From assembly GCF_007655135.1 (NCBI RefSeq), contig NC_045131.1, positions 26,520,001-26,584,000 on the forward strand: a stretch of DNA of 64,000 nt. The letters run 5' to 3'. The stretch comes from Punica granatum. Taxonomy: Eukaryota; Streptophyta; Magnoliopsida; Myrtales; Lythraceae. Below, piece by piece: positions 22,307 to 31,983 of this stretch. The number at the start of each line of letters is the position of its first letter. Position 1 is the first letter of the stretch. The notes below the pieces were generated by a model. The model worked only from the letters and a program-made list of their open reading frames with translations, ran no database searches and had not been told where the DNA came from. The position numbers and the translations under genes are program-made.

Positions 22307-25300
22307 CTAGAGCCAATCTGGCACATGTCTTATGCCAATAGATCTAGTGTGAGCCTCGTGCTTGCGCTGCACAAGAGGCTTCGTAAGTGGATCTGCGAGA
22401 TTCTCATCTGTTGGTATTCTGCATATCTTCACATCTCCTCTGTCGATGATCTCGCGAATGAGATGGAAGCGCCTGAGTATATGTTTGGATCGCTGGTGAG
22501 ACCTGGGTTCCTTAGCTTGCGCAATGGCTCCATTGTTGTCACAATAGAGATCCACTGGGTCTGCGATGCTAGGAACCACAACAAGTTCTGTCACGAACTT
22601 CTTGATCCAAACGGCCTCTTTTGCAGCGTTAGAGGCAGCAATATACTCGGCCTCTGTGGTAGAATCGGCTACTGTCTCCTGTTTGGAACTCTTCCAACTC
22701 ACAGCACCTCCATTCAGGCAGAACACATACCCTGACTGCGATCTACTGTCGTCCTTATCGGTCTGGAAGCTAGCATCGGTGTAACCTCTTACAACGAGCT
22801 CTTCTTCGCCTCCATATACCAAAAACATCTCCTTAGTCCTTCGTAAGTACTTAAGGATGTTCTTTACTGCAATCCAGTGTCTTTCACCTGGATCTGATTG
22901 GTATCGACTCGTCATACTCAAAGCATACGAGACATCTGATCGAGTGCATAACATAGCATACATGATGGATCCAATAGCTGACGCATATGGAATCCTATTC
23001 ATGCGGTCCCTCTCCTCTCGAGTAGAAGGACTCTGAGCCTTCAAAAGGCTTATGCCATGTAACATAGGCAGCGACCCTTTCTTAGAATCATGCATGCTAA
23101 AACGCCGAAGCACTTTATCTATGTATGCACTCTGACTTAGGCCAAGCAGTCTCCTGGATCTATCTCTATAGATCTTGATACCTAGCACATAGGTAGCTTC
23201 GCCTAAGTCCTTCATAGAGAAACACCTTCCCAACCAAGTCTTCACAGACTGTAAGGAAGGAATGTCATTTCCGATCAGAAGTATGTCGTCTACATACAAC
23301 ACCAAGAAGATCACTACGCTCCCACTAACCTTCTTGTAAACACAGGGTTCATCTTCATTCTTAATGAAACCAAACTCTTTGATTGCATCATCAAAACGAA
23401 GATTCCAGCTCCTGGAAGCTTGCTTCAGCCCATAAATAGACCGTTGTAGCTTACAAACCTTTCCGACACTATGTGGATCGACAAAACCCTCAGGTTGTGT
23501 CATATACACATCCTCGAGGAGCTTCCCGTTCAGGAAAGCAGTTTTGACATCCATTTGCCAGATCTCATAATCATAATAAGCTGCAATTGCAAGCAAGATC
23601 CTTATGGATTTAAGCATAGCCACCGGGGAAAAAGTTTCGTCATAGTTAACACCATGAACTTGTTTGAAACCTTTTGCCACAAGTCGGCCCTTAAAGGTAA
23701 TCACATTACCGTCCATATCAGTCTTCTTCTTGAAGACCCACTTACACCCAATGGGTTTTGCCCATTCAGGTGGATCAACCAAAGTCCATACTTGGTTAGT
23801 GTACATGGACTCCATCTCAGATCTCATGGCCTCCAGCCATTTCTCAGAGTCAGGGCCTATTACGGCTTCCGCATAGGTTGTAGGCTCATCATTATCTATG
23901 AGCAATACGTCATTGTCTTGAGTCACGAGAAATCCATATCTCTCGGGCTCATGACGTATCCTACTAGACCAACGAGGCTCCCGTGTCACCTGTGTAGAAG
24001 ATTGTGCCACAACAACTTGTGGTACTTGTTCTGCAACATCGCCCGTCGATTGGTCAATGTCATTTTGTGGTAGAACTTCCCCAAGTTCTAATTTCCTCCC
24101 ACTAGTTCCTTTGAAGAGAAACTCTTTCTCAAGGAATACCGCAGTTCGAGCGACAAACACTTTGCCCTCGATGGGATTATAGAAATAGTATCCTCGAGTT
24201 TCCTTAGGATACCCCACAAAGTAACATTTGTCCGATTTAGGGCCAAGCTTATCCGAAGACAATCTCTTCACATAAGCTTCGCAACCCCATATTTTTAGAA
24301 AAGACATCTTGGGACGCTTCCCATACCACATCTCATATGGTGTCCTTTCAACTGATTTCGACGGAGCATTGTTTAATATGAGAGCAGCTGTCTGTAGAGC
24401 ATATCCCCAGAAGGAGTCAGGTAAGTTTGCATGACTCATCAAAGATCGAACCATATCTAATAAAGTTCGATTCCTCCTCTCAGCTACACCATTCCACTGT
24501 GGTGTTCCAGGTGGAGTCAGTTGAGATAAAATCCCACACTGTTTAAGATAGTCAGCAAACTCATAGCTCAAATATTCACCTCCTCGATCTGATCGAAGAA
24601 CTTTAATGCTCTTACCCAACTGATTCTCCACTTCATTCTTAAATTCTTTGAACTTTTCAAAGGATTCAGATTTGTGTTTCATCAAATACACATATCCAAA
24701 TCTACTGAAATCATCAGTAAATGTAATGAAGTATAGATACCCACCTCTAGCAAGCTTGTTCACTGGTCCACATACATCAGTATGTATGAGAGCCAGATGA
24801 TCACTAGCTCGCTCACCTTTTCCGGTAAAAGGGGCCTTAGTCATTTTCCCCATTAAGCAAGGTTCGCATGTCTCGATCGATTCTAAATCAAACGAGTCCA
24901 GTAATCCATCCTTATGGAGTCTAGAGATGCGATTCTCGCTAATATGGCCTAAACGACAATGCCAGAGGTAAGTCGGGTTCGAATCATTAGATTTGAGCCG
25001 TTTGGTTTCCACATTATAAATAGGCGTATCTAGATCAAGAACATACAGACCATTACTTAAATGTGCACTGCCATAATATACATCATTCATGTACATAGAA
25101 CAACACTTGTTCTTGATAGTGAAACAAAATCCCTTCTTGTCCAAACAAGAAACAGATATTATGTTTCTACTAATAGCAGGTACATAATAACAGTCGTTAA
25201 GATCTAATACTAGCCCAGTAGGCAAAACTAAGTGATAAGTCCCTACAGTTAATGTAGCAACTCTTGCTCCATTTCCAACTCGTAGGTCCACCTCGCCCTT

Positions 25301-26284
25301 TGCCAACGATCTACTGTTCTTTAGGTCCTGCATATTTCCACAAATATGAGCACCACACCCGGTATCTAATACCCAAGATGTAGAAGTAGTAGATACATTG
25401 ATCTCTATAACATGGATACCTGAAGTAGAAGTCTCACTTCCCTTCTTCTTCTTCAACTCCTCTAGGTATACCTTACAATTCCGCTTCCAATGTCCAGTGT
25501 TGCCACAATGGAAGCAGTAATCATTCTTTGCCACCTTGGCTTTAGGCTTCAACGCACCCAAGTCATACTTGGATGCACCTTTAGCCCTCTGGCCTTTACT
25601 CTTGCCCTTGCCCTTTCTTTTGGTCCCCTGGACCATTAGAACAGACGTCCCCTTACTGATATCATGCTCAGCTGTTCTCAACATGTTAAGCAGTTCAGGC
25701 AATGGTTTATTGTAGTCATTCATATTATAGCTCATGATGAACTGACTATAACTGCTGGGCAGCGACTGTAGGACTAAATCTGTGGCCAACTCTTGACCCA
25801 GAGGAAATCCCAGTCTTCCCAGAGTCTCGACGTACCCAATCATCTTGAGTACATGAAGACCCACCGGGCTACCCTCAGTCAACCTTGCCTGAAAAAGTGC
25901 TTTAGAGATCTCGAATCTCTCATGTCGGGCCTGCTCTTAATAGAGCTGCCTGAGATGCACGATCATATCGTACGCCTTCATGTTCTCATGTTGCTTCTGA
26001 AGCTCCGAGTCCATGGTGACTAACATGAGACATCCGACGTTTACGGCATCATCATGATGCTTACTATAAGCATCTTTCTCAGCTTGGGGGGCATCGTCAG
26101 GTGGTGGCGCAAGAAGAGGTTGCTCTAAGACATATAGTTTCTTTTCTTGGGTGAGAACAATTCTCAAGTTTCGATACCAACCAAGGAAATTATTCCCTGA
26201 CAGTTTGTCCTTATCAAGGACGGATCGCAAACAGAAAGTACTAGAAGTGCTCCCTGCCATGGTAACTACCATAGAAATATACAA
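22307..26284 (-). pseudogene. Copia gag-pol polyprotein, one internal stop
   Basis: A single frame runs from the ATG at 26,284 (an alternative ATG at 26,260 reads MAGSTSS) to 22,307, about 1,325 codons, broken only by a TAA at 25,937-25,939. N to C: gag with NNFLGWYRNLRIVL; CCHC knuckle YCFHCGNTGHWKRNC; aspartic protease WVLDTGCGAHICG; pre-integrase LWHCRLGH; integrase with HTDVCGPV, FTDDFSRFGYVY, LRSDRGGEY and NGVAERRNRTLL; reverse transcriptase with QMDVKTAFLNG and the YVDD box (LVLYVDDILLIGND); RNase H with ADSTTEAEYIA and LYCDNNGAI. All catalytic motifs I looked for are present. The stop lies in gag, where the context suggests a former sense codon changed by one base. Without readthrough this copy cannot make full Gag-Pol. 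Confidence 0.95.
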
Positions 26285-26946
26285 AATAAGTATTATGACA
26301 CATCAATATTTAATGAGGACTTTATAAATATTGCTCCCACTATTTATATCAAATCAATGACCCTCAACATTGATTCAGAGAATATCATTCTCATAGTAGC
26401 TCAAGATCCATATCTCACCAAGCTCTGAGTCAGCGAGGGCTGATTCACCCAGAACTGGCTATTTAGGTAGGGAACTCACTTTCCCAATTGCATCACATGC
26501 AACTCTTGATTAGTTGAGTGAATAATTCCTTATTCAAATCTATCTTATAGATCGATGCCCAACTACATGCCTCTGAACTCCTAATCCTATTAGGCTTGCT
26601 CAGTTAAGTCCGACCCACTGGTAAACACAACGTCTTACTAGGATAGATAAGGGCATCCTGCGAAGGCAAGGTCTACACACTCATCGATCTTGGTCTTGAC
26701 GAGCGTTACACGGTGGAAGGATATGGACTTAATATTTTGAGGGATTTGATTAACATTTAATCGATCTCACCATACACTATTATGTAACAATTACATAATA
26801 GTCCAAACGCATAACTATTATACTAACACAACTAGGACATAGTCCATGTCTAACAGTCATGCACCGCAAATATCAAACATAATCATACCAGTACCAAGCA
26901 TAAAATCATATTTTATGCTATTATCTACTCAGATTCTAACTAGCTA

Positions 26947-26961
26947 GGCTTTGATACCAAT
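26947..26961 (-). promoter_or_regulatory. Primer-binding site for initiator tRNA-Met
   Basis: Just inside the 5' LTR the minus strand reads TTGGTATCAAAGCC. It matches the plant iMet primer site (TGGTATCAGAGCC) except for one base, and is the common choice of copia elements. Confidence 0.85.
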
Positions 26962-28637
26962 TGCTAGTTCCACGGGGCTAACGGAAGCGTAAAAAGGAAC
27001 AGAAATTCAAAATTTCTTACCCGTGAAACTAATTCCAAGACCTACTAGAAGAGTAAGAGTAAATAAAAGCGTACCTGGAATATTTAAAGTTGTCGACCGA
27101 GCGTCCCACGCGTGACGCCTCTACTGGTATCCACACCGACTTTGTCGACGAGTTTTCGAGATCGGCGGTGCTAGCGACCAACACTCGAAAGAAACACCCC
27201 GATGCGACACCCGAAATTTATTAGACTAGTAGGATTAATTCAAATTGAACAATTCAACTTGAATTTCCTTACACTTATACACGTACACCCATATACATGT
27301 ATATATATCTCTTATATCTAAACATGCATGCTGCCCCTTTTATAAGCAATATGGGGAAGACAAATTCAAAGCCCCACCGATGTGGGATTAAGGAGAATCA
27401 AGGCTCCAAGTGACATGTGTAAGTCTAGGTGACATCATTTAATTAGTCCATGTGTATAGCTAAGTGTTATCATACAATTGGCCCATGTTTCTTTCTATAA
27501 TTGGCTCCAAGTGGTTCCATAAAAATAACCACTTAGCACACCATTAAATCTAATAAATCGGGTCTAATTAATCGGCAAATTTAATCTCATTAAATATCCG
27601 ATTAATCGGTCGCACCATAAATCATCTAATCTTTATTAGACAATTTTGTTGTTTCAAAATATCTCGTCAAGTTAGTCGTAGTGTGTGACCCTGTAGGTTC
27701 CCAATTACGTTGATAGTAATATCGAAATCTCTATTTTAATATTACAAACAGTGAGCGGCATCTAGCAATGCATCACTGTTACTCAAGTAATCGGAAAGTC
27801 AATTTCTCGACGAACCTCGTGACCTATATTACCGTGTAATATAATCCATTGTCCTCTATATCTCTATTGAGCCCAAGGCATGGTCGATGACATCCTTGTA
27901 TGGCTTAATATCTCTCTTTCTTGATTTACCGGGTAAGTCTATCAGAGCAAATGAGCTCGATATCATTATATCGACTCATTTGGGTATGCATACACTTTTA
28001 GACTTAACCACCAAGTGGCCGTGAGATATCGCTCCCGTTTCGTAGGAGGGACAAATCCTATCTTGGTCACTCACATTCTTTTCCATGCTTTGTGGCATAC
28101 CCAATAACTATCTTTATAACCAACCAGTTACGGTGGCGTTTGACAGTATCAAAATATACGACATTACACGTAGGAATCCATGGTGACCTCAAGTCAAAGG
28201 ACCATTACACTATAGTCACTTTGAGATATGCTAATGACAGTCACGTAACAACCCATGTAGCAATCTCATGGCGGGTCAGTCCAATACACATTACTCTTAA
28301 TGTATACATGTGGTGTGATTTGATATCTCCATATCCATGACCTATGAGATTTGGTCATCAATCAACACTCACACTAGTCTAACCGTATTACCGTTGTCCT
28401 AATTAACGATAATACTTTGACTATGGACATTTAGGAATAATGTTCAGTAATTATAGGATCTCACAATCAAGTCACACTTGATGCCTATTGAACCTACTAT
28501 TCCAAGGACATTATTGTGTAAAATCATATTTAGCGCAATCTACACAATAACAGATATGCCTCGTTTTATAATGAAATAGATATCATATTACAAAACTGAT
28601 TATAGATTGCCTCTAGGGCATACACCAATTCCCAACA
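26962..28637 (-). repeat. 5' LTR of the copia element
   Basis: This 1,676-bp LTR with TG...CA ends is followed by the right TSD CTAGC (28,638-28,642). The promoter TATA box on the minus strand is at 27,338-27,344, so R starts near 27,310 and the leader runs about 350 bp through R/U5 to the primer site. Confidence 0.95.
27338..27344 (-). promoter_or_regulatory. TATA box of the copia 5' LTR
   Basis: GCTTATAAAAGGGGCAGC on the minus strand. The same element is kept at 20,993-20,999 and, as CTTATAAAAGCAG, at 32,552-32,558 in the solo LTR, although the bases around it differ strongly there. Confidence 0.7.
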
Positions 28638-28979
28638 CTAGCATCCCTCAAATTGTGGAGTGGGGAGTGGTGCACCCACCAGTCGGTCGTTATTTTTAAT
28701 TTTTATATTTTATTTAATTTTTATTATGTCCCTCAAGTTGCCATTTGTGTAAAACTACTCAAAAAAAGTTTATATGTCAGCATTTTGTTCTTTTTTTTAC
28801 GGAATACGGACATGCTCTATAGCGAAAAAATATTTTTCATGCTATATGTTGAAATTATTTTAATTTATACTGCACCGTGAAAAAAGTTAAAAAATTGTGT
28901 TGTAAGGTATTATTTTTCGAAATATTTATATATATATATATATATATATTTCTAATTCCGCCCCCCTCATTTAAGATGA

Positions 28980-29215
28980 ATAGGTCAAATATGGTATTAG
29001 TACTTAATTTTAACCCTATATATTTTTTAGACATAAAAAGTTAAATTATATTTCAATAGCGTAAAAAAAGTTGGATAAATAAACAATTATAGAATTTTTT
29101 ATAGATCCATTTTCATAAATAATATATATGATTACTTGTTTGCTAACAATGACTAAAAACAAAATAATTATCTTTTCATCACTTTATTATTTAATGCATA
29201 ATGAATATTATTATT
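28980..29215 (+). repeat. Dispersed repeat, copy matching 40,318-40,575
   Basis: Shared ordered blocks include GTACTTAATTTTAACCC, ATATATTTTTTAGACATAAA, GGATAAATAAACAATTA, ATAGATCCATTTT, GCTAACAATGACTAAAAACA and CACTTTATTATTTAATG. Both copies have the same orientation and are interrupted by small indels. No coding capacity; the class is unknown. Confidence 0.65.
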
Positions 29216-29244
29216 TTCCATATAGATATAGATAATATTTTTTT

Positions 29245-29460
29245 AACTTTAAATTTTATTTAGACATTTGCATTTTTAATCCTATATCGTTTTGATACTT
29301 ACCATTCTAACCCTATTCGTTATCTTGGATTCAACTTTATATATATATATATATATATATAACTTTAAAATTTATTTAGACATTTACATTTCTAAACCTA
29401 AATTATTTTTGTATTTATCATTCTAACCCCATTTATTGCATTGGATTCAACTTTATACAT
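29245..29460 (+). repeat. Two-copy tandem duplication, 116-bp period
   Basis: AACTTTAAA...TTTATTTAGACATTT, then a CATTCTAACCC block and TTGGATTCAACTTTATA, occur twice (starting 29,245 and 29,361), separated by a TA run. The copies differ by several substitutions. Confidence 0.7.
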
Positions 29461-31237
29461 ATACTAGGTTATTAAACACATGTTGCAAGGTTTTATAAAG
29501 AAAATATTATATTAAGAAGTTACTTTTACAAAATTAATTGATATGGATACTAAAATTTGCACTAACATATAAAAAGTTAAGTTATTGTATTATAATTTTT
29601 AATACAGTTAACCTTAAATCTAGTATGATGAATAATCAGTAGAGAGTTCATAAATTTATTCAAATAATATATGCATGGATGACTTCAGTTCTCAATATAA
29701 TTTGTAATAAATTATTTTTAGAGTTCTAAAAAGTCAAAAATCTTAGTTGTATTTAATGAAAAAATAGCAACAATAGAATCTTTAAATTTTAAAATTAAGT
29801 ATTAGTTGGTATACTATTCTCAATCACCTTATATATGTATATATGCATATATATATATATATATATATATTTTGTAACATATATATTACTTCTTCCTCGC
29901 AAATCCAATCAATACAAGATCTACTGAATTGAACTTTTATGAGGTTAGCCATAATTTTAAAAATTTATCTGATAAAGTTTAAGTTTATTTAGAATATAAT
30001 ACATTGTATTTTTTTTCTCATAACGTATGACAAATATATATGTACACATATAAATACATATAAAATTCTACCAAAAAAATACGTATGCAATTTTATTAAA
30101 TGGTCATTATCCAAGTAATATTTAGTTTTAAGTTTTTCTTTTGCTTTCAATACTAATGTAAGTTTACATTTATAAAAAATAAATCAAATAAGGATGTTAC
30201 ATAATGATAAATAACATATAGTTTTCTTTTAAATATGTATATTTACCCACCAATAAATGGCAACAGGCCATAGAAATTCTTCCATACATTTTTCTTTAAA
30301 TATTTTCTTCTTAATATATTTTTAATTATTATTTAATTATTTTATAGCAAATTAACCCATGAACTAACAACATATTTGTTCTATCCTATTTATGAGGGAG
30401 TGAATTATATAAATATATGTATATGTATATATTTTTTACCATGCTCATTCTAAGTTTTAGGTATTATTATGATAAATTCTATTTTCTTTTCAAATCTAAT
30501 TTTTAATTTCTTATATCATCTCACTTGATGCAAGCCTAAACTCTTTTACAAAATTATGATAATTTTGAATCCTCAACATGATTAAACTATATGTTCGTCA
30601 ATTGTATATAAAATATACAAAATGGTATGTATTAATACTAAATAAAAAAATAAGCAGTAGTTTTACAAAAATCCTTGAGTATAATCTCTTTCATATAGTA
30701 TCTAATTTCTCTTTTGCTTTTAATATCCTCCAACTCTTGTACAAAACTTGATGAATTTATAAAACTTAATATTTGTATTATCTTATATTTTGGATTAATT
30801 TTTATCATATGAAAGTGCACATTCATTTATTGATGAAGAAATTCTATTTCTTATGACATAGATATTCACATAATAATTGGATAGAACTCCACTGATATTT
30901 TTTTCCTCTTAAGAACTATATATTTGCACAAAATGAGAATAGAAACTTTCAAAATATCAACATACAAACAAAAAAGAGATTTACTTTTCATAATATTAAT
31001 ATACCTCGACATTAAGGAAATAAATAATAAATAACAATGTGCACTCCTCAGTCTTCGTCTAGCATCATCCAATCTAATTCAAAAACAAGAAGAAGAACCT
31101 TTCTTAATGACCATTGCGTATGAAATACAGAATTTTCCTGAGAAAAAAGTAGGGATTAATGCCATAAACTTTCTTTAGCAATCTTCATCTTGAAGGAATA
31201 TGGGCTATCATCACCAAAATAATTGAGAAAGAATATG

Positions 31238-31246
31238 TTTCTATAT
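31238..31246. repeat. MULE target-site duplication, left copy
   Basis: TTTCTATAT, repeated exactly at 39,488-39,496. A 9-bp duplication is the signature of Mutator-superfamily insertion and fixes the element boundaries. Confidence 0.95.
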
Positions 31247-31489
31247 GGGAAATTTACACTAATGGTCCTAAATGTTTGCCATTTTTTTACATTGAGTCCT
31301 AAAAGTTTGGCTTCGGAAATCAAGTCCTAAAACGTTTGAAAATGGGGCAGAAATGGTCATTTCCGTCACTGCCCTTAATCGAGCTGCCTATATGGACTTA
31401 ACATCGTTAATTTCTTCTAGTTGGCCGTTAATTCGATGACGTGGCCTCATGGATCAACCCGAGTGACCACCCTTTCAACCCGGCTTGAA
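31247..31489 (+). repeat. MULE left terminal inverted repeat
   Basis: About 243 bp, inverted relative to 39,205-39,487. Divergence is visible but modest (scattered substitutions; the right TIR has an extra ~40-bp duplication containing GGGTTGATCCATGAGGCCAC). Divergent TIRs indicate an old insertion even though the TSD is perfect. Confidence 0.92.
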
Positions 31490-31609
31490 ACTCAACCCGA
31501 CATTACCACCAACAAAATTCTCGCTCATTCCCTTTTTAGACCAGGAACCGTAAATTCCGAAATTCCCCAAAATCGGAACCTTAATCCCCTCCTGAAATCC
31601 GTAAAATCG

Positions 31610-31910
31610 AAACCCTAATCCCCTCCTGAAATCCCTAAAATCGAATTAAGCAATTGAAGCCTCTAAATCCCTTCAAAATCCCCTGCCGCAAGCTCTTCGA
31701 TTGAAACCCTAATCCCCTCCTGAAATCCCTTCAAAGTCCCATGCTACAAGTTCAATTGAAACCCTAATCCCCTCATGAAATCCCCCAAATCGCTCATCGA
31801 AATCCCCTACCTTAAGCTCTTTGATTGAAACCCTAATCCCCTCCTGCTTCGAAATCCTGAAAATCGATCTTCGAAATCTCCTACTGCAAGTTGTTCGATT
31901 GAAACCCTAA
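31610..31910 (+). promoter_or_regulatory. Array of five teloboxes upstream of the GRF-type gene
   Basis: AAACCCTAA occurs at 31,610, 31,704, 31,759, 31,828 and 31,902. Each sits in a longer repeated phrase like GAAACCCTAATCCCCTCCTG followed by AAATCCC. This is an imperfect tandem repeat of roughly 50-95 bp spacing between the TIR and the GRF frame. Teloboxes are known promoter elements of growth-related plant genes and also recruit chromatin factors. A promoter role here is inference. Confidence 0.55.
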
Positions 31911-31983
31911 TCCCCTCTTGCATCGAAATCCCGTGCAAGCTCTTCGATTACTGGCATGGAAGTTGTTATTGGACGTGGAATAA

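Larger units (their letters stand above)
20617..28637 (-). mobile_element. Ty1/copia LTR retrotransposon, nearly intact and young
   Basis: This 8,021-bp element has two 1,676-bp LTRs, a 5-bp TSD, a tRNA-iMet primer site, a polypurine tract and a full gag-pol frame on the minus strand. In my base-by-base reading the LTRs differ at one position only (A at 22,164, C at 28,509). The solo relative at 32,099-33,797 also has C, so the change is in the left (3') LTR. Using a generic plant rate near 1.3e-8 per site per year, that is on the order of tens of thousands of years. The LTR start, with ...TATGCCCTAGAGGCAAT, resembles BARE/Angela-type copia LTRs (from memory). One in-frame stop interrupts gag. 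Confidence 0.96.
20175..28890. mobile_element. Long-inverted-repeat element split by the copia insertion
   Basis: The flanks of the copia element are inverted copies of each other. The left arm reads TGAAATAATTTCATCTTACA, GCATGAAAA, then AACTTTTTCTGA, ATGATTTTACTCAAATGGCA. The right arm (28,643-28,890), in reverse complement, reads TTAAAATAATTTCAACATAT, AGCATGAAAAATATT, AACTTTTTTTGAGTAGTTTT, ACACAAATGGCA. The left arm also contains an inner palindrome: a CCTCCAATTTGAGGGATC block (about 20,480-20,505) faces GGGATCTCTCAAATTAGGGG (about 20,560-20,585). Removing copia (20,617-28,637) and one TSD restores about 690 bp. The outer ends and target duplication are not resolved. Confidence 0.6.
28900..31237. 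other. AT-rich intergenic block with simple and tandem repeats
   Basis: I see no gene. The block includes TA runs (28,927-28,950; 29,339-29,360; 29,847-29,870), a 116-bp tandem duplication at 29,245-29,460, a dispersed repeat at 28,980-29,215 (see below), and a possible eroded Helitron end (CTAG at 29,464-29,467, minus). The MULE target duplication closes it on the right. Confidence 0.6.

Noticed and set aside
23471..24073. 200-codon plus-strand open frame
   Set aside because: It lies antisense within the copia pol region; its amino-acid content is a shadow of the conserved RT frame.
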